In this document: piece by piece, positions 1 through 12,300 of the stretch
Layout: every line of letters starts with the position of its first letter
How positions within the stretch are numbered: the first letter of the stretch is position 1
NCBI GenBank assembly: GCA_016858145.1
Contig: JAEHOE010000007.1
Location: 124,001-188,000, forward strand
Length of the DNA stretch: 64,000 nucleotides
Source of the DNA: Edaphochlamys debaryana
Lineage: Eukaryota; Chlorophyta; Chlorophyceae; Chlamydomonadales
Reading direction: 5' to 3'
Notes under the pieces: generated by a model
What the model saw: only the letters and a program-made list of their open reading frames with translations
Database searches by the model: none
What the model was told of the DNA's origin: nothing
Translations under genes and position numbers: made by a program

Positions 1-308
1 GCTCTGGGGCGGTATGCATACGGCGCTCGGACCGTCGCGGACGCATTCCCAGTCCAAACGGCGGGTGTACACATCTAAGCAGACATCTGCATCAAACCTG
101 ACCGTGAAACAACGAAGGCACATCAAGATGTGCACGAAGACGCTTCAGCCTTGTTGAAGCGGCCGACCCTTGACTTGAGCATTTCGTGCGTAGCGTACAA
201 TCCACTGAAATGCCTCCCTGCTTTCAGTGGGCGCTGGGGATGACAGAAGCCGTGGTGGACTCTTAAGAGGCTTGCCGAGGGCCCGCCAGCCCCCGTGGAT
301 TGAGCACC
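1..308 (+). promoter_or_regulatory. Upstream region / 5' leader of the Tmc-like gene
   Basis: No coding exon is convincing here. The stretch ends in a good initiation context (GAGCACCATGCC) at the proposed start codon. A transcription start or TATA box could not be placed with confidence. Confidence 0.4.
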
Positions 309-3300
309 ATGCCTGGCAGTGCTGGGCGGAGCGTCAGCAGCTTCTCCTCTGCTCCCAGCCGCGACTCGGTCGTGAGCAGGCAAGTTTTTGGTGGGAACTT
401 GAGCGGGCGCAAAAATGTTCGCTCCAGTGCCCCGCTCCCCTCTCTACACATTTACAAGCATTAGATGTAAAGAAAGAAATGATCGTCGGCTAACTTCGCG
501 CTGTTTTTCTCTCGGTCAGGCTCGAGGAGGGGGCAAACCCGACAGATTTATTGGCCTCTGCGGAGGTAAGAGGGCATCGGAATCGGCTCGTGGACTGCGG
601 CCGGTCGTGCGCTGTTTCGCGGGCTTACGGGCCTCCACGAGCTTCGCCCCTTGGCAGTGGTGCCACTGCCCCCCGACGTCCACCCGCTGACGACCGTTTT
701 GCTGCACCCCAGTCCTCTACACCCACCCACCCCCATCACACTCATTCTGCCACCTACCTCCTGCTCACGCTCTGCAGACTGCGCTTCAGGGCGTGTTTGG
801 AGTCCTGTTCACCGTGAACAAGGAGAAAATCAACACGGGCTACCGCTGGCTCATTGCCAAGTGCGTGCGGGCGGCAGCGGAATCGCTCCACAGCGCGGGA
901 AAGGGCCCAGCTGTCTTGGCAGCCAGTAGACCTAGACGGGACAGCGCTGGAGCCCTCGGCCTGGCACCAGGGCGAGCCGCAGGCCCGCCCAGCTGGTCCC
1001 GTAGGGGGGAGGGCGGGGAGCATGTGACCGGCTGTGGATGTAGTACGGTTACGTGGGGTTGCGTACGGCATTCTCAGCTGGCTGCCACGTGGACCCCGCA
1101 GGCTTGCTCTGGACTTCCTGCAGCTCTTCACGGTCGTGTTCAAACCCTCGGACGGATGGGACATCAACACAGACTTCTGGTGCGTGCCAGTGCTGTCACG
1201 GGCTGGGGCGGGGGCCAGGGCGGGGGCCGGGGCGGGGGCCGGCACGGGGGTCACGTGCTGCCAGCACGGTCCCGGGTTACGCTGGGTTGCAGCTCACTGG
1301 GACTGGGGCCGTTTCTCGCACCCCACTGCGCGGGGTGGGAGCGAGGCCCCAGCGTTGGGCGCCATGCGCCAAGGCGGCCGCCGCCCTGCACGCGTGGGGT
1401 CCGCGGTCCGGCGCGGACGGGAGCCCGCCCAACCCGTACCGGTACCGGTGCCTGCCTGGAGGCGTAGCGGTGCTGCGTCCTCAGAGCAGCTGGGCAGCAG
1501 CGGGGCAGCAGCGGGGCGGCAGCGGGGCGGCAGCGCCGAGGACTGGCCGGGCTCGGTGGAGCTCCCGGCCTCCCGCGGCCTGGGCTCAAATGGACCGGCG
1601 GCGACCTGGGGGTGACGTCCCTACGGGGGCCGGGCGGCCCGGGCCGCAGGGTCCCCAGCCACGGAGGCGCGACCCCGGAGCGCCAAACACCTGTGGGCCA
1701 GGGGAGCCGGCGCTCGCTCGGAGCTGGGCATGCCCGGTACTGGGGCTGCCGCGTGGGGCCGTGGCCGGGGCACCGCCCTCCCTCGAGGCCCTAGGGGCGC
1801 CGGCGGCAGCGAAAGTGCCTGGGGACCGGGCGGCTGCATGCGCTCATGGGCAGCTGCCGGGTTACGGCGCAGGGCTACGGCCTGCGGGGAAGGGCGGTGG
1901 CGGCATTGGCGGTGGCGGCAGAGCCATCGCGGGGCCGCGGTGGACCTTGAGCGGTGCCCTGCTCGCCGGCGGGTGGCCTCGGGCAGCGGCGCCGGAGCGG
2001 CAGCCCGAGAGGCGACGACGGCTGCCCGGAGAGGGGCCGGGCTGAGGGGCGGCCGTGTGCTGGTGTGGGCGGGTGGTCAGCGCAGGAGCTGGTTCAGCGG
2101 AGGCTTGGCGGTCCGGAGGGTGGGGAGGAGGAGTGGGAGGCTGGCGGCCGGAGGGCGTCGGCAGCGGCTGCAGCGGGCTCGCAGGGGGCCGCACGCGCGC
2201 AGGCGCGGACCGCGCTTCCCCTGCAGCCGTTACTGGGCCCCACATGCTGCGATGGCTGCTGAACCCCACCCTCCTGGGCGGGGCGACGGAAGCTCGTTTC
2301 CTCGACGGGGGCCGGGGCTCGGAGCGGAGGCGTGGCCGGGGGAGCGGACCGCGGGAGCGGGGCAGCGGCACGGGCGCGTGGCAACCACGTGCGTGCGTGT
2401 GCGCGCGTCTCCACGTGACACCCCGTGCCTCACTCCTCCCCTCAATTGCAGGCTGTGGAAGTTGCTGCGGACGTTGCAGTTCGAGGACTTCCTCCGGCCC
2501 CGGGTGCGTCGGGTGCGGGTTTGGGGGGGAGGGGGTAGTCGGTGGGGCCAAGGCAAAGGCCACATGCTGCCGGGTCCAGCCCCCGCCCAGCCTTCCGTTC
2601 CCTGCCTGCCCGCTTGGAAGCCCAACCCATGCAGCCTTCCCCCGTGCCTTGCCCATCTCCCCTCATCCGGCCCGCCCCGCCATGCGTGCCCCTCACCCCG
2701 TCGGCCCCGCCCACGCGCCCCCAGCCCTTCCTACCAACATGGGGTCAGCCCACGCCCCCACCCACTCACCCACCCACCCACCCCACGTATGCTCGCAAGC
2801 TTCGCTATGCGCCCCTGGCATTGGCGCGATCCCGCTCAGCAACAAACACCCACCCCACCCCACCCCACCCCCTCCCCACCCACCCACCCCACCCCACCCC
2901 CTCCCCACTCACCCACCCCACCCCGCCCCCTCCCCAGGGCTACTCCATCTTCCTGGCCGCGCTGTACATCACGGTGGGGCTCCTGGCGCTGGCGGTGGCG
3001 CTGTCGGCCTGGGTGGCGTGGTGCTTCCAGCACCAGAGCTTCCCCTGGATCTGGTGAGGGGGGAGGGCCACACCGGGGGGGGGGAGCGGGGGGGCCGTGG
3101 TGCCGCAGCGCCGCGGCTCTCCCGGGGGGGGGCCCTCCCTGGGGGGAGCTGTCCATGGGGAATCGCTGGAGCAGCGGGGGCATGCGGACGCGGGGGCGGG
3201 GGCCCAGGCTGGGGTCGCGTCGCCCATGTGCCGATGCGCGCGTTACTAGCGGGAGAGCGGGCGCTGGGGCTGGGGCTTGGTGCCGGGACGCCTGAGGGCA

Positions 3301-6300
3301 CGGCTGAGCCACCCCTATCGCCCGGTTGCCCTTGGTTTCTCCCCCAACCCCCCAAACCCCAAACCCCCAAACCCCACCCCCCCAGGCCCATAAAGGTGCT
3401 CCGTGTCTACGCAAATGTCTTCTTCCACGTCCTAGACGTGGCCACGCTCACCCTGCTGCAGCTGCCCTTCGACTGTGAGGGGGGTGGGATCGGACGTGGG
3501 GTTGGGGCGGCGGTCCGCAAGCCCCCAAGTGCACCGGAGTGGGCGGCTGGGAGGGGCGGAGGCAGGCGTGTGGGGACGAGGAGGAGCCTGGGGAGGGACC
3601 GGGGGGCTGTAGCTAGGCGGCCGGGGCTGGAGAAGGAGGCCTGGAAGGGCGCACGGCAACAACGCTGCCCCCGTGCACACCCCTCCGCTCTCCAGGCTGT
3701 ACGAAAATCACGCGCACCCACCCCCACCCCCCCGCACAGGCCGCTGGGTGGGCTACCCCTCGGACGTGCAGAACACACTCATCATCTTCCCCTCCGTGGG
3801 TGGGTGCCGCCGGCGCGCCGTACTGTCGTGCGCTCATTGCCGTACATCCGTACATGTCAACCTGCCGTACTGTTGACGCACTCCGGACGTGCTTGTTGCC
3901 GGTGCTGAGGCAGCTGATGCCTGGGCTCCGGGCCTGGGGCGGGATGCGGCGTACCGGGGTGGCTGTGAGGAAAGCGATCGGGGTGTGGGACGGGGGGAGC
4001 CGCGTGGTGCTTGGACCGGGGGTTGGGTTTTTCGAGGGCTCCGTGCGTGCGGCTTCCGTGCGTGCGGCTTCCCACGCCGCTTTGCCCTCGGCTCTCTGAC
4101 CGCCCCGTCCCTGTCGTGCCCTCCACGTGCCGTACAGTGTGCACCAGCATGCCCCACGTGATCCACATGTGTACGTGGGGGAAGGGGGGCCTGGGGGGGC
4201 CTGGGGGGGCCTCGGTACGGGTGTCCTGGGCGCCTGGGGCCCCGCTTGCCCCAGCGTCGGGGACCACACGAGGCCCCTGATGCAGAGCAAGACCGCGGCC
4301 ACGGGGCCGGGGTCGGGGTCAGAGGTAGCGGTCCAGGGCTGCTGTAGGCATCTGGCGTCAGTGACCCCACTGTGACGTCGTCTGGGGTCGGGAGGCGAGC
4401 AGAGCGGGCTGCCGTTTCCCACTGCCCCTGAGTCTCACTAACCCCGGTGCCCCGCTCTTGCGCGCAGGCGTTACGGGCGTTGCGCTGGTGGTCTACCTCG
4501 TCATGGCGGCGCTCAACCTGCTGGCGGTGGGCCCGGGCGGGCCCCGGGCTGGGCCTGGGCTGGGCCTGGTGTGTGTCTGGCCAGGAAGTGGCTCGAGGGT
4601 GTGGGTTTCCCGTCCTCGTGGCTCGGGAGGGGTCCAAGCGGACGGCCGTCCTCCGGGGACGCACTAGCGCCGGAGGCACAGCGCTCCGTGGGCTCCCCGG
4701 GTCGTCAGCCACCCCTCCTGGCGCCGGGCTCCCTGGCTGCCGCTTCCTGGCTGCCTCTCTACCTCCAATCCGACGGAAGGTCAGCCCCCACCGCCCCACC
4801 TCCCGACTCCCGCCCCACAGGACGCCGAACTCAACCCCATGTCCCGCAACCTGTGGGCCACCGCCAACAGCGCCGTGGAGGTGCGCGGCTTCTTCATCAA
4901 GTTCATCATGACAGGTGGGGGGGCGGGGGGGGGGATGGGGGGAAGAGGAAGCGGGTTCTTCATGACAGGTGGGGGGGGGGGGAAAGAGGGGGCGGGGGGG
5001 GGGGGGGAAGATGGAGAGGGTTCGTCAAGCAGATGGGCCCAGGGGGGGGGCGCGGGGGCGGAGGCGGGGGCGGGGGTTTACATAGAGGAGGGTCCTGGGG
5101 GGGGGGCCTGCAGTGTGGGCTGTGTAGCGCTTAAGCTGTGACGGAAAGGTCTCACCCGGTATGCCGGTACGCGTGCGTGTTGTGCGTAGTTACGGCAGAG
5201 AGGATTGGCCTGCTTACAGACCCCGGCAGCGAAGGTCATGTCGAATGTTGCGAAGCCCTTATTTGTGTCACCCTGTCCCTGCCCCTGTCCCCCAGTTTTC
5301 ACGTACGCCACGGGATGGCGTACGCTGACTAATGTACTGCAGATGCTGCTGTCGGGGTACCTCACCTGGAACTACCTGCGATGGGTGGGTGCGGGCGGGG
5401 CACGTGGGGGTGGGGTGGGGGTCAGGGGGGCGGGGGCGTGCGATGATAATGCACGCTTCTGTGGGCTGACTTGCAATCCTAACCCCACCAGCCACCGCAT
5501 GCCCGTCTGCCACTGCCCTGCCGTGCCCACTGCCACCCCACCGCCGCAGCCCTGAAACCTCACCTCACCACGCACCCAGCCGACCCCGCACCCCCCCCCC
5601 CCCACACACACATCCCGGCTTTCGGTTCCGTATCTAAGGCCGGCCGGCTAGTCACCGCGCCTACGCTTCCTTCGGCTCAATCGAGCAGCCCTTCACACAT
5701 CTGGGTACCGCGAGCAGCCCTTCACACGCCCCACCCCTCGGACGGGCGGGCGCTATCGGACCTACATCACACCTCTGGGGCCTCTCGGGGCTTCCTGCTT
5801 GCTTACGGTTTCCTCGTTGTCAAACACACCCCACCCCACGTGCCCCCACCTCTGCAGCAACCCCACCTGTTCGGATGGGTCAACCACGTCCGTGTGGGCC
5901 TCTACGCGGGCGTTACGGAGATTGCCCTGGGGGCGCTGGTGCTGGTCGCCACCAAGGACGTGAGTCGCGTGCTGCGCTGCGCTGCGATCTCACTGTGCTG
6001 TGCTGGTGTGCTGTGCACCGCGTGGCTCTGCGCCTGCCCCTTCACCGGCCTTTGCGGGCTGCCTCCCCCAACCCTCCCCCCCCTCCCCTCACCCCCCCCC
6101 TCTCCACCCCCCCCCCCCCAACCCCCCCAGCCCTCCCCCGAGTTCCGCGAGCGCCTGACGGTGGTGACGCTGGCCGTCATGGGCCCCGCCATGCTGGTGG
6201 GGGGCCTGGCCTCCTACCTGCGCCTCAACGCCTGGAGCCGCTTCGTGCTGCTGCGCTACCGCACCGCGCCGCCCGGGCAGAAGGCGCGGCGCATCTACAA

Positions 6301-9300
6301 GTTCGGCACGTCCAAGGAGGTGGGGGGAAGGGGTGGAAAAGGCGAGGGAAAGAGGGGGAGAGGGGCGGGCAAGAGGGAGGGCGGAGACAGGGCTGGGCTG
6401 GGCCGGAGAGAGAGCGGTCTGCATCAGGGGCCAGCGGTAGCATCTTGCAAGGCCTTGTCGTACCATCATGAAAGATCCCATCCCATCCCACACGCCCCAG
6501 GTGGAGATCGTGTCCCGCGTGTGCCGGCGCTGGACCGACCAGCACTTCGAGGTGCCCGACTGGGCGGCGGCCAAGGAGGCTGAGATCGTGATCAAGGGGG
6601 GCATGCAGATGTTCCCGGGGGACGCATTCATGGGTGAGGGGGTGGGGTCGGGGGTGGGGGGGACATAGGGGGAGGGGAGGGATGGGGGGAGGGGGCAAGG
6701 GGCAAAGGGGGGCATGCAGATGTTCCCCGGCGGACGCATTTATGGGTGAGGGGTAATGGATTGGTGTGGGGGGGCGTGGGGGTGGAGGGGGAGGGATGGT
6801 GTTGGGGGAAGAGTGTGAGGTTAGAGCATCGGGCGGGGCCGGATCGGGGCAGAGGTGGAGGGCTGTGGCCGCAGGCGTGGCCCAATGTGTGGGGTGGGCT
6901 GCACCCACGCACCTCGCCGGGGCGGAATGCCGGCGCCCTTGGTCACCGCAAGCCTTCTTGACCCCCCACCCCCCACACCCGTTGAGCAAGCCCCCTCCTC
7001 TTCTCACTCTTCCTCCCGTGCCAGCCCTCACGTACGCCAACTTCCTGATCGACGTGGCCGAGTCCGTACAGACGGGGTACGGCCAACTGCAGGCACGTGG
7101 GGCGGTTGGGGATGGGGGCGCAGGGCTGGCGTGTAAACAGCCCTCCCCCCCTGGCACGCGCACGTGCAGCGCCTGAGGGTTCCGGGCGGCGTCGTGACGC
7201 CTGCTTTCCCCCTGGCCCACAGCCCTGGACCTGCGCCCTTCACTGCGCGCTTGGTTGCACTCCGCACACTTGTTTGTATATGTCCACCCAGCTTTCCCCC
7301 CGCACTGTTGTTGTGTAGGAATCCGCGCGTTAACTCCCACCTCAACCTACCCTCCCCTGCTCCCGAATCTTCCGAATCCTCGTCAAGAACCGAACCCCTC
7401 TCCCCCCCCGTCCACCCACGCCCCCCCCCCCAGGTCGCCAAGAAGTGCACCCCCAACCTGGCCATCCGGTTCGCCATCTTCACACGCGAACAGGTACGGC
7501 CCCAAAGGGAGGGGGGCGGGGGCATGTTTGCGAGCGAGAGGGAGAGGGCGGGGGCGGGGTGCTGGACCGTACCTCCGGACCGTACCTCTGGTCCTGCCAC
7601 GCATCCGACCTGGCGGCAACCGCTCCCCGCCGCCCTGGCCCGGAATCGGGGACCCTCCTTGCCGATGCTTTTCAGCAGCAAGAAGCCTTGTTCGTCGCTG
7701 CTGCCGTGCAGCCCCTGCAGCCCCCGCTAGCTGACCCCTTTGCCCCCTCCCCTTGCACACACCCCCCCTACTGCCCCTTTCACCCCCCTCCCCCCACAGG
7801 AGCAGATGCAGCGCTCCACGGGCGCCAAGAGCGGCGAGAGCAGCGTGGATCTGGTGTCGTACGTCGAGTACCAGCGGAACCACAGGTGGGGGGAGGGAAG
7901 GGGGGGCGAACCGGCCACGTGCCGTTGTAGATGGGCTGTCACATGCAGAGCTTGGCACGTGATCAGCCCCACCCACCCCCGCCCTGAACCCCCCCTGAGG
8001 ATGCCCCCGTTCCCTCCGTTCCCTCAGGATGGTCATGCGCGCCCACCGCTCGGCGCTGATCGCCATCCGCAACTTCTGGCAGGTACGCCCCCGGGGCAGG
8101 GGCACGTGTGGGGGTGGGGGGCGAGGGTGAACATCTCCCCCCTACCTAAACGTTCGCCGCCCCCGTCCCCAGTGTCATCTCCCTCACCTCCCCCCTCTCA
8201 ACTACTCACCATGCTCCCCCCTTCCCCCCCCTCCCCCCCCAGCTGCTGCTGCACAACACGGTCGCCTTCACCTCCCTGGCCAAGGCGCTGCACCGAATCG
8301 AGCGCTCCGTCAGCGTGGTGAGGGGGAGGGGGATTTGAAGGGCCAGGGGGGTGGGGGTCGGGGAGGAGCCAGGAGTGGGGCCAGCCGACTGCGGACGCCA
8401 GCCACGTGGGGCCCCCTTGTACTATCACTGCCACCTCCTAGCGGCCTCCACGGCTTCTTCCCGCTCAGCCTCAACCCCTCCCCCCCAACCACCCCCCCAA
8501 CCACCCCCCCAACCACCCCCCCAACCACCCCAACCGCCAGGCCGAGGAGTTCTACCGAGCGGCCCTGGTCCGCTACCCCTCCTCGCCCAAGCTCATGCGG
8601 GGGTACGGCAAGTTCTTGGAAACAGTGAAGAACAACCCCTGGCGAGCGGCCAAATTCCTGGGGTGAGTGGTGCGGGGGCAGGTTGGCCTGGTATGGGCCT
8701 GGATGGGTGGGCCTGGTGTTGGCCTGGTGTGGGCCTGCGTTGACCCGCGTGCACGGGATTCAGATCAGTCAGTGCAACGAGCAGCTAGCCGGGTATGACC
8801 GGGCGTGTTTGGGGGGATTGCCAGGGGCCAGGAGGCAGGAGGCTAAGGTGTGGGGCTCCGACGGGTTGGGTGGATTGACGCCTCCCTCCCCCCCCTGATC
8901 CCTCCCCCCCCCCATCCCTCTCCCCCCCCTGTCAGGGAGGCCGAGAAGCTGCAGGACCAGCAGCAGCAGGACGAGGCCACCATGGCGGTCATGGGGCTGC
9001 AGGAGGGGGGCGGCATGGGGGGCGGGGGGGCGCACATCCTGCACCGCGTGGACGAGCGGGTGTCCATCGTGTTCCTCATCAACTCCGCCGGCATCATCCA
9101 GATGGCCAACAAGGTACGGCACCTGTACGGCAGTCGTACGGTAGCTGTCGTACGGCACTTGTCTGGCGCCCCAGGGCTATGGCCAGCCGGTGGGGGCCGG
9201 GCTCGGGTCCACGAAGGAGCCCGCCCCATGGCCCCCCCTGTTCTCTGCCCGCTGGCCCCCGCTCAACCCCCCCGGCTTTTGACTGCGGACGCTCTGCTCC

Positions 9301-12300
9301 CTCTCCGCCCCAGAACGCCTGCTCGCTGCTGGGCTACGGCAAGGGGGAGCTGGACGGCAAGAACATCAACAGCATCATGCCGGTGTGTGGGGGGAGGGGG
9401 GTTAGGAGGCAAGGGGGAAGCGTGGGGGTTGAATCATAACGAGCTTCCTGAGGAGAAGAGCTCGGCCTTGCCGCGTCTAGACCGCTTCCTCCCCACCTCA
9501 TCATGTGCCCCCCTCTCCCCCGCAGCCCCCCTTCGCCCAGCGCCACAACCGGTACATCCGGCAGTACATCCAGACCGGTCGCGAGCGGGTCATCTCGTCC
9601 GTGAATACGGTGCGTTGGGGCTCCTAATACGGTTTGGTGTGGGGCCCCCGGGTGGGGGTGGGGATGGGCGCATGGGGAGGCTGGGGCCGAGCGGCGGATG
9701 CCATACGTACTCCCAGTCTGGTTTGGGCCCCAGGAGGCTGGGGCCACACTGCTGACCGCAGCAAACCCCTTCCACCCCTCTCCCCCCCCTTTCTCCTTCT
9801 CTGCCTTCGCTATCCAGTACGTTTCAAACCCATCCCCCCCCCCTCCCTGCCCCCCCCTCCCCCCCCTCCCTGCCCCCCAGGTGGTGGCCCTCCACAAGGG
9901 CCGCTACGTGCTCCCCGTCAAGCTCTCCGTCTCGAAGGTCTCGGGCGCAACAGAGGGTGAGCCACGCGGCCTCCGTGAGAGCTGCCCTTCAAACCCGGGC
10001 CCACCCACCCCTTGCACCCCTGCCAAACAGCAGCCTTGTTCCCTTGCCCCCTCCTCCGCTCACCCCCCTCCCCTGCCCACACACCCAGACTCCATCTTCA
10101 TGGGGGTGCTGGAGCCCGTGCCCCTGGACTCCTGCGAGGCGCACCTCTACCTGCTGCCCAGCGGCATGGTGGCGGCCATGGACCTGGTGGGCGGGGGGGG
10201 GGTAGAGGGGGACGGGAGGGGGAGGGGAGGGGGGTTAGGGGGAGTGGGAGGGGGGTTACTGGCGGCCATGGACCTGGTGTGTGTGGGGGGGGGGGCTGAG
10301 GGGGAGGGGAGGGGGAGGGGGGGATAGGGGGAGGGGGAAGGTTACTGGGGGCAATGGACCTGGTGTGGGGGGGGGCGGGGTGATCTTCGAGGGCGGGGGC
10401 GGTTAAGGGGAGGGGTCGGGCGGAATGATGAGTTGGCTCTCCAAGTCGGGGTCGGGGCGGGTGTGGGGGGGGGGGCATGATAGCGTGGGACGTACCGGTG
10501 TGTGATTCAGCGAATGCGCTTGGCACACACCTAACGTAGCGCAACGCAACGGGTTGGGGTTGGGCGGGATGGGTCGGGCTTCGGGCATGCCTTAGAACCG
10601 GCCGGCTGTTCTCTGTTCCTGCAATTCTCCGGCTCACACGAGCAGACCTTTTTGCCCGCACACCAACGCCACCCCTCCGCCCCCCAACCCCAGGCCTTCT
10701 CCGAGTGGACGGGGTTCGAGCTGGGGGACATCATGGGCAAGGACGTGACGGCACTGGTCACGGAGGCAGAGGCCGTCAAGAGGTGAGCGGGGCCGAGGGT
10801 GGGCGCATGGACCCCCGTGGGCCCACGTGGGCCCTCGTCGCGCCCTGGGTACCCCCCCATGTGTCCCACATGTTCTGTGCGCGCGCTTTGCCCTCGCCCC
10901 CCGCTGCCCCCCTTTGACGGCTTTAAATTGACCGCACGCCCACGCCCTGGCCTGTCCACCCTCTTAACCGGTCCACCTCCCGTCCCCCCGTCCACCACCC
11001 ACTGGCCACTGGCCATTGGCCAGGCAACGCACCCCCGCTCAGCTCCAGACTGCCCCCAGCCCCACCCCGGCCCGCCCCCCCACCCCACCCCACCCCAACC
11101 AACCCCAACCAACCCCAACCAACCCCAACCAACCCCAACCAACCCCAAACCAACCCGCAACCAACCCCCAACCAACCCCCAACCAACGCCTCGCAGCGTC
11201 ATTCCCAAGTTCGACACGGCCGCGCTCGAGCGCCAGGAGCAGCTCTTCCACGGCGGGACGGCCATCGGCGGCGGCGGCGGCGGCGGCGGCCTGGCGGCGG
11301 CGAGTGCCAGCGGCGCGCCGCCCACGCCCTCCGGCGCCGCCACCCCCGCCCTGGGCCACTCCACCTCCCGCTCGCCCTTCGCGCTGGGGACCCTGGGCCT
11401 CGCCATGGGCCTGCCGGGCCTGGGCCTGTCCACGGCCGCCTCAACCGCCGGGCCCACCCTGGGCCCAGCTGCCGCCGCCGACAACCCCGCCCCGGTGGTT
11501 GAGCACCTCAACGGCGTGTGCTTTCTGCACAAGTGCGTGGGGTTCGTAGAGGGAGCTTGCTCTCGGCGCTTGCATTCCTGGTCACTTTTTCCGTTGCTCC
11601 CCAAGGGCGGCGTTACCGTGGCCGCACCGGTTCCAACCGTGTATCTCACCCTTCTTGGGCCAGGCGTGCATGCGCCGTGCGCCTCGCCCCCCTCCCAATG
11701 GTGCTGAGTCCCTGCCCAGCTCAAGCGGACCCTGCAACCCAGCCCCTAGACCAAACGACAACCTTACCCCCACCCCCAACCCCCACCCCCCACCCCCCCA
11801 GGTACACCAAGCCAGTCGAGTGCCACGTCACCTTCCAGCGCCGGGGCATTGGCAACGAGTGCATGGTGAGGGGGGGCTGGGGCTGGGGGCTGGGGCCAGC
11901 GGTAGCAAGGCGGGCACTGCGCGGAGCTGCTCCGTGAGTGCTGCTTGAACAGATCGAGGCGGGTGGTTGCGGCTTCGCTATGACCGCATTTGTGGACCAA
12001 GCTGACACTCCCCCTTTAGTGGCTGTGGGTTCACTCTTGACTGACCCCCGTCCCCCGCCCCCGACCCACTCGCCCCCCCCCCCCTCTCTCCAATTCGTAT
12101 CAAGATCTCCCCCCCTTCCCTCCCCCTTCCTCCCGACCCAGATCGAGATGACCCTGCGCCGCACCTCCCCCGCCCACCTCATCGCCCTCACCGGCCCCAG
12201 CGGCCGCATCAGGTGCGAAGGCGGCGGCCCGGGGGGGGGGGCGCGTTGGGGGGCCGTAGCGGGGGGACGTTGAGCAAGGAACACAGCCGGGGGCGGGGCC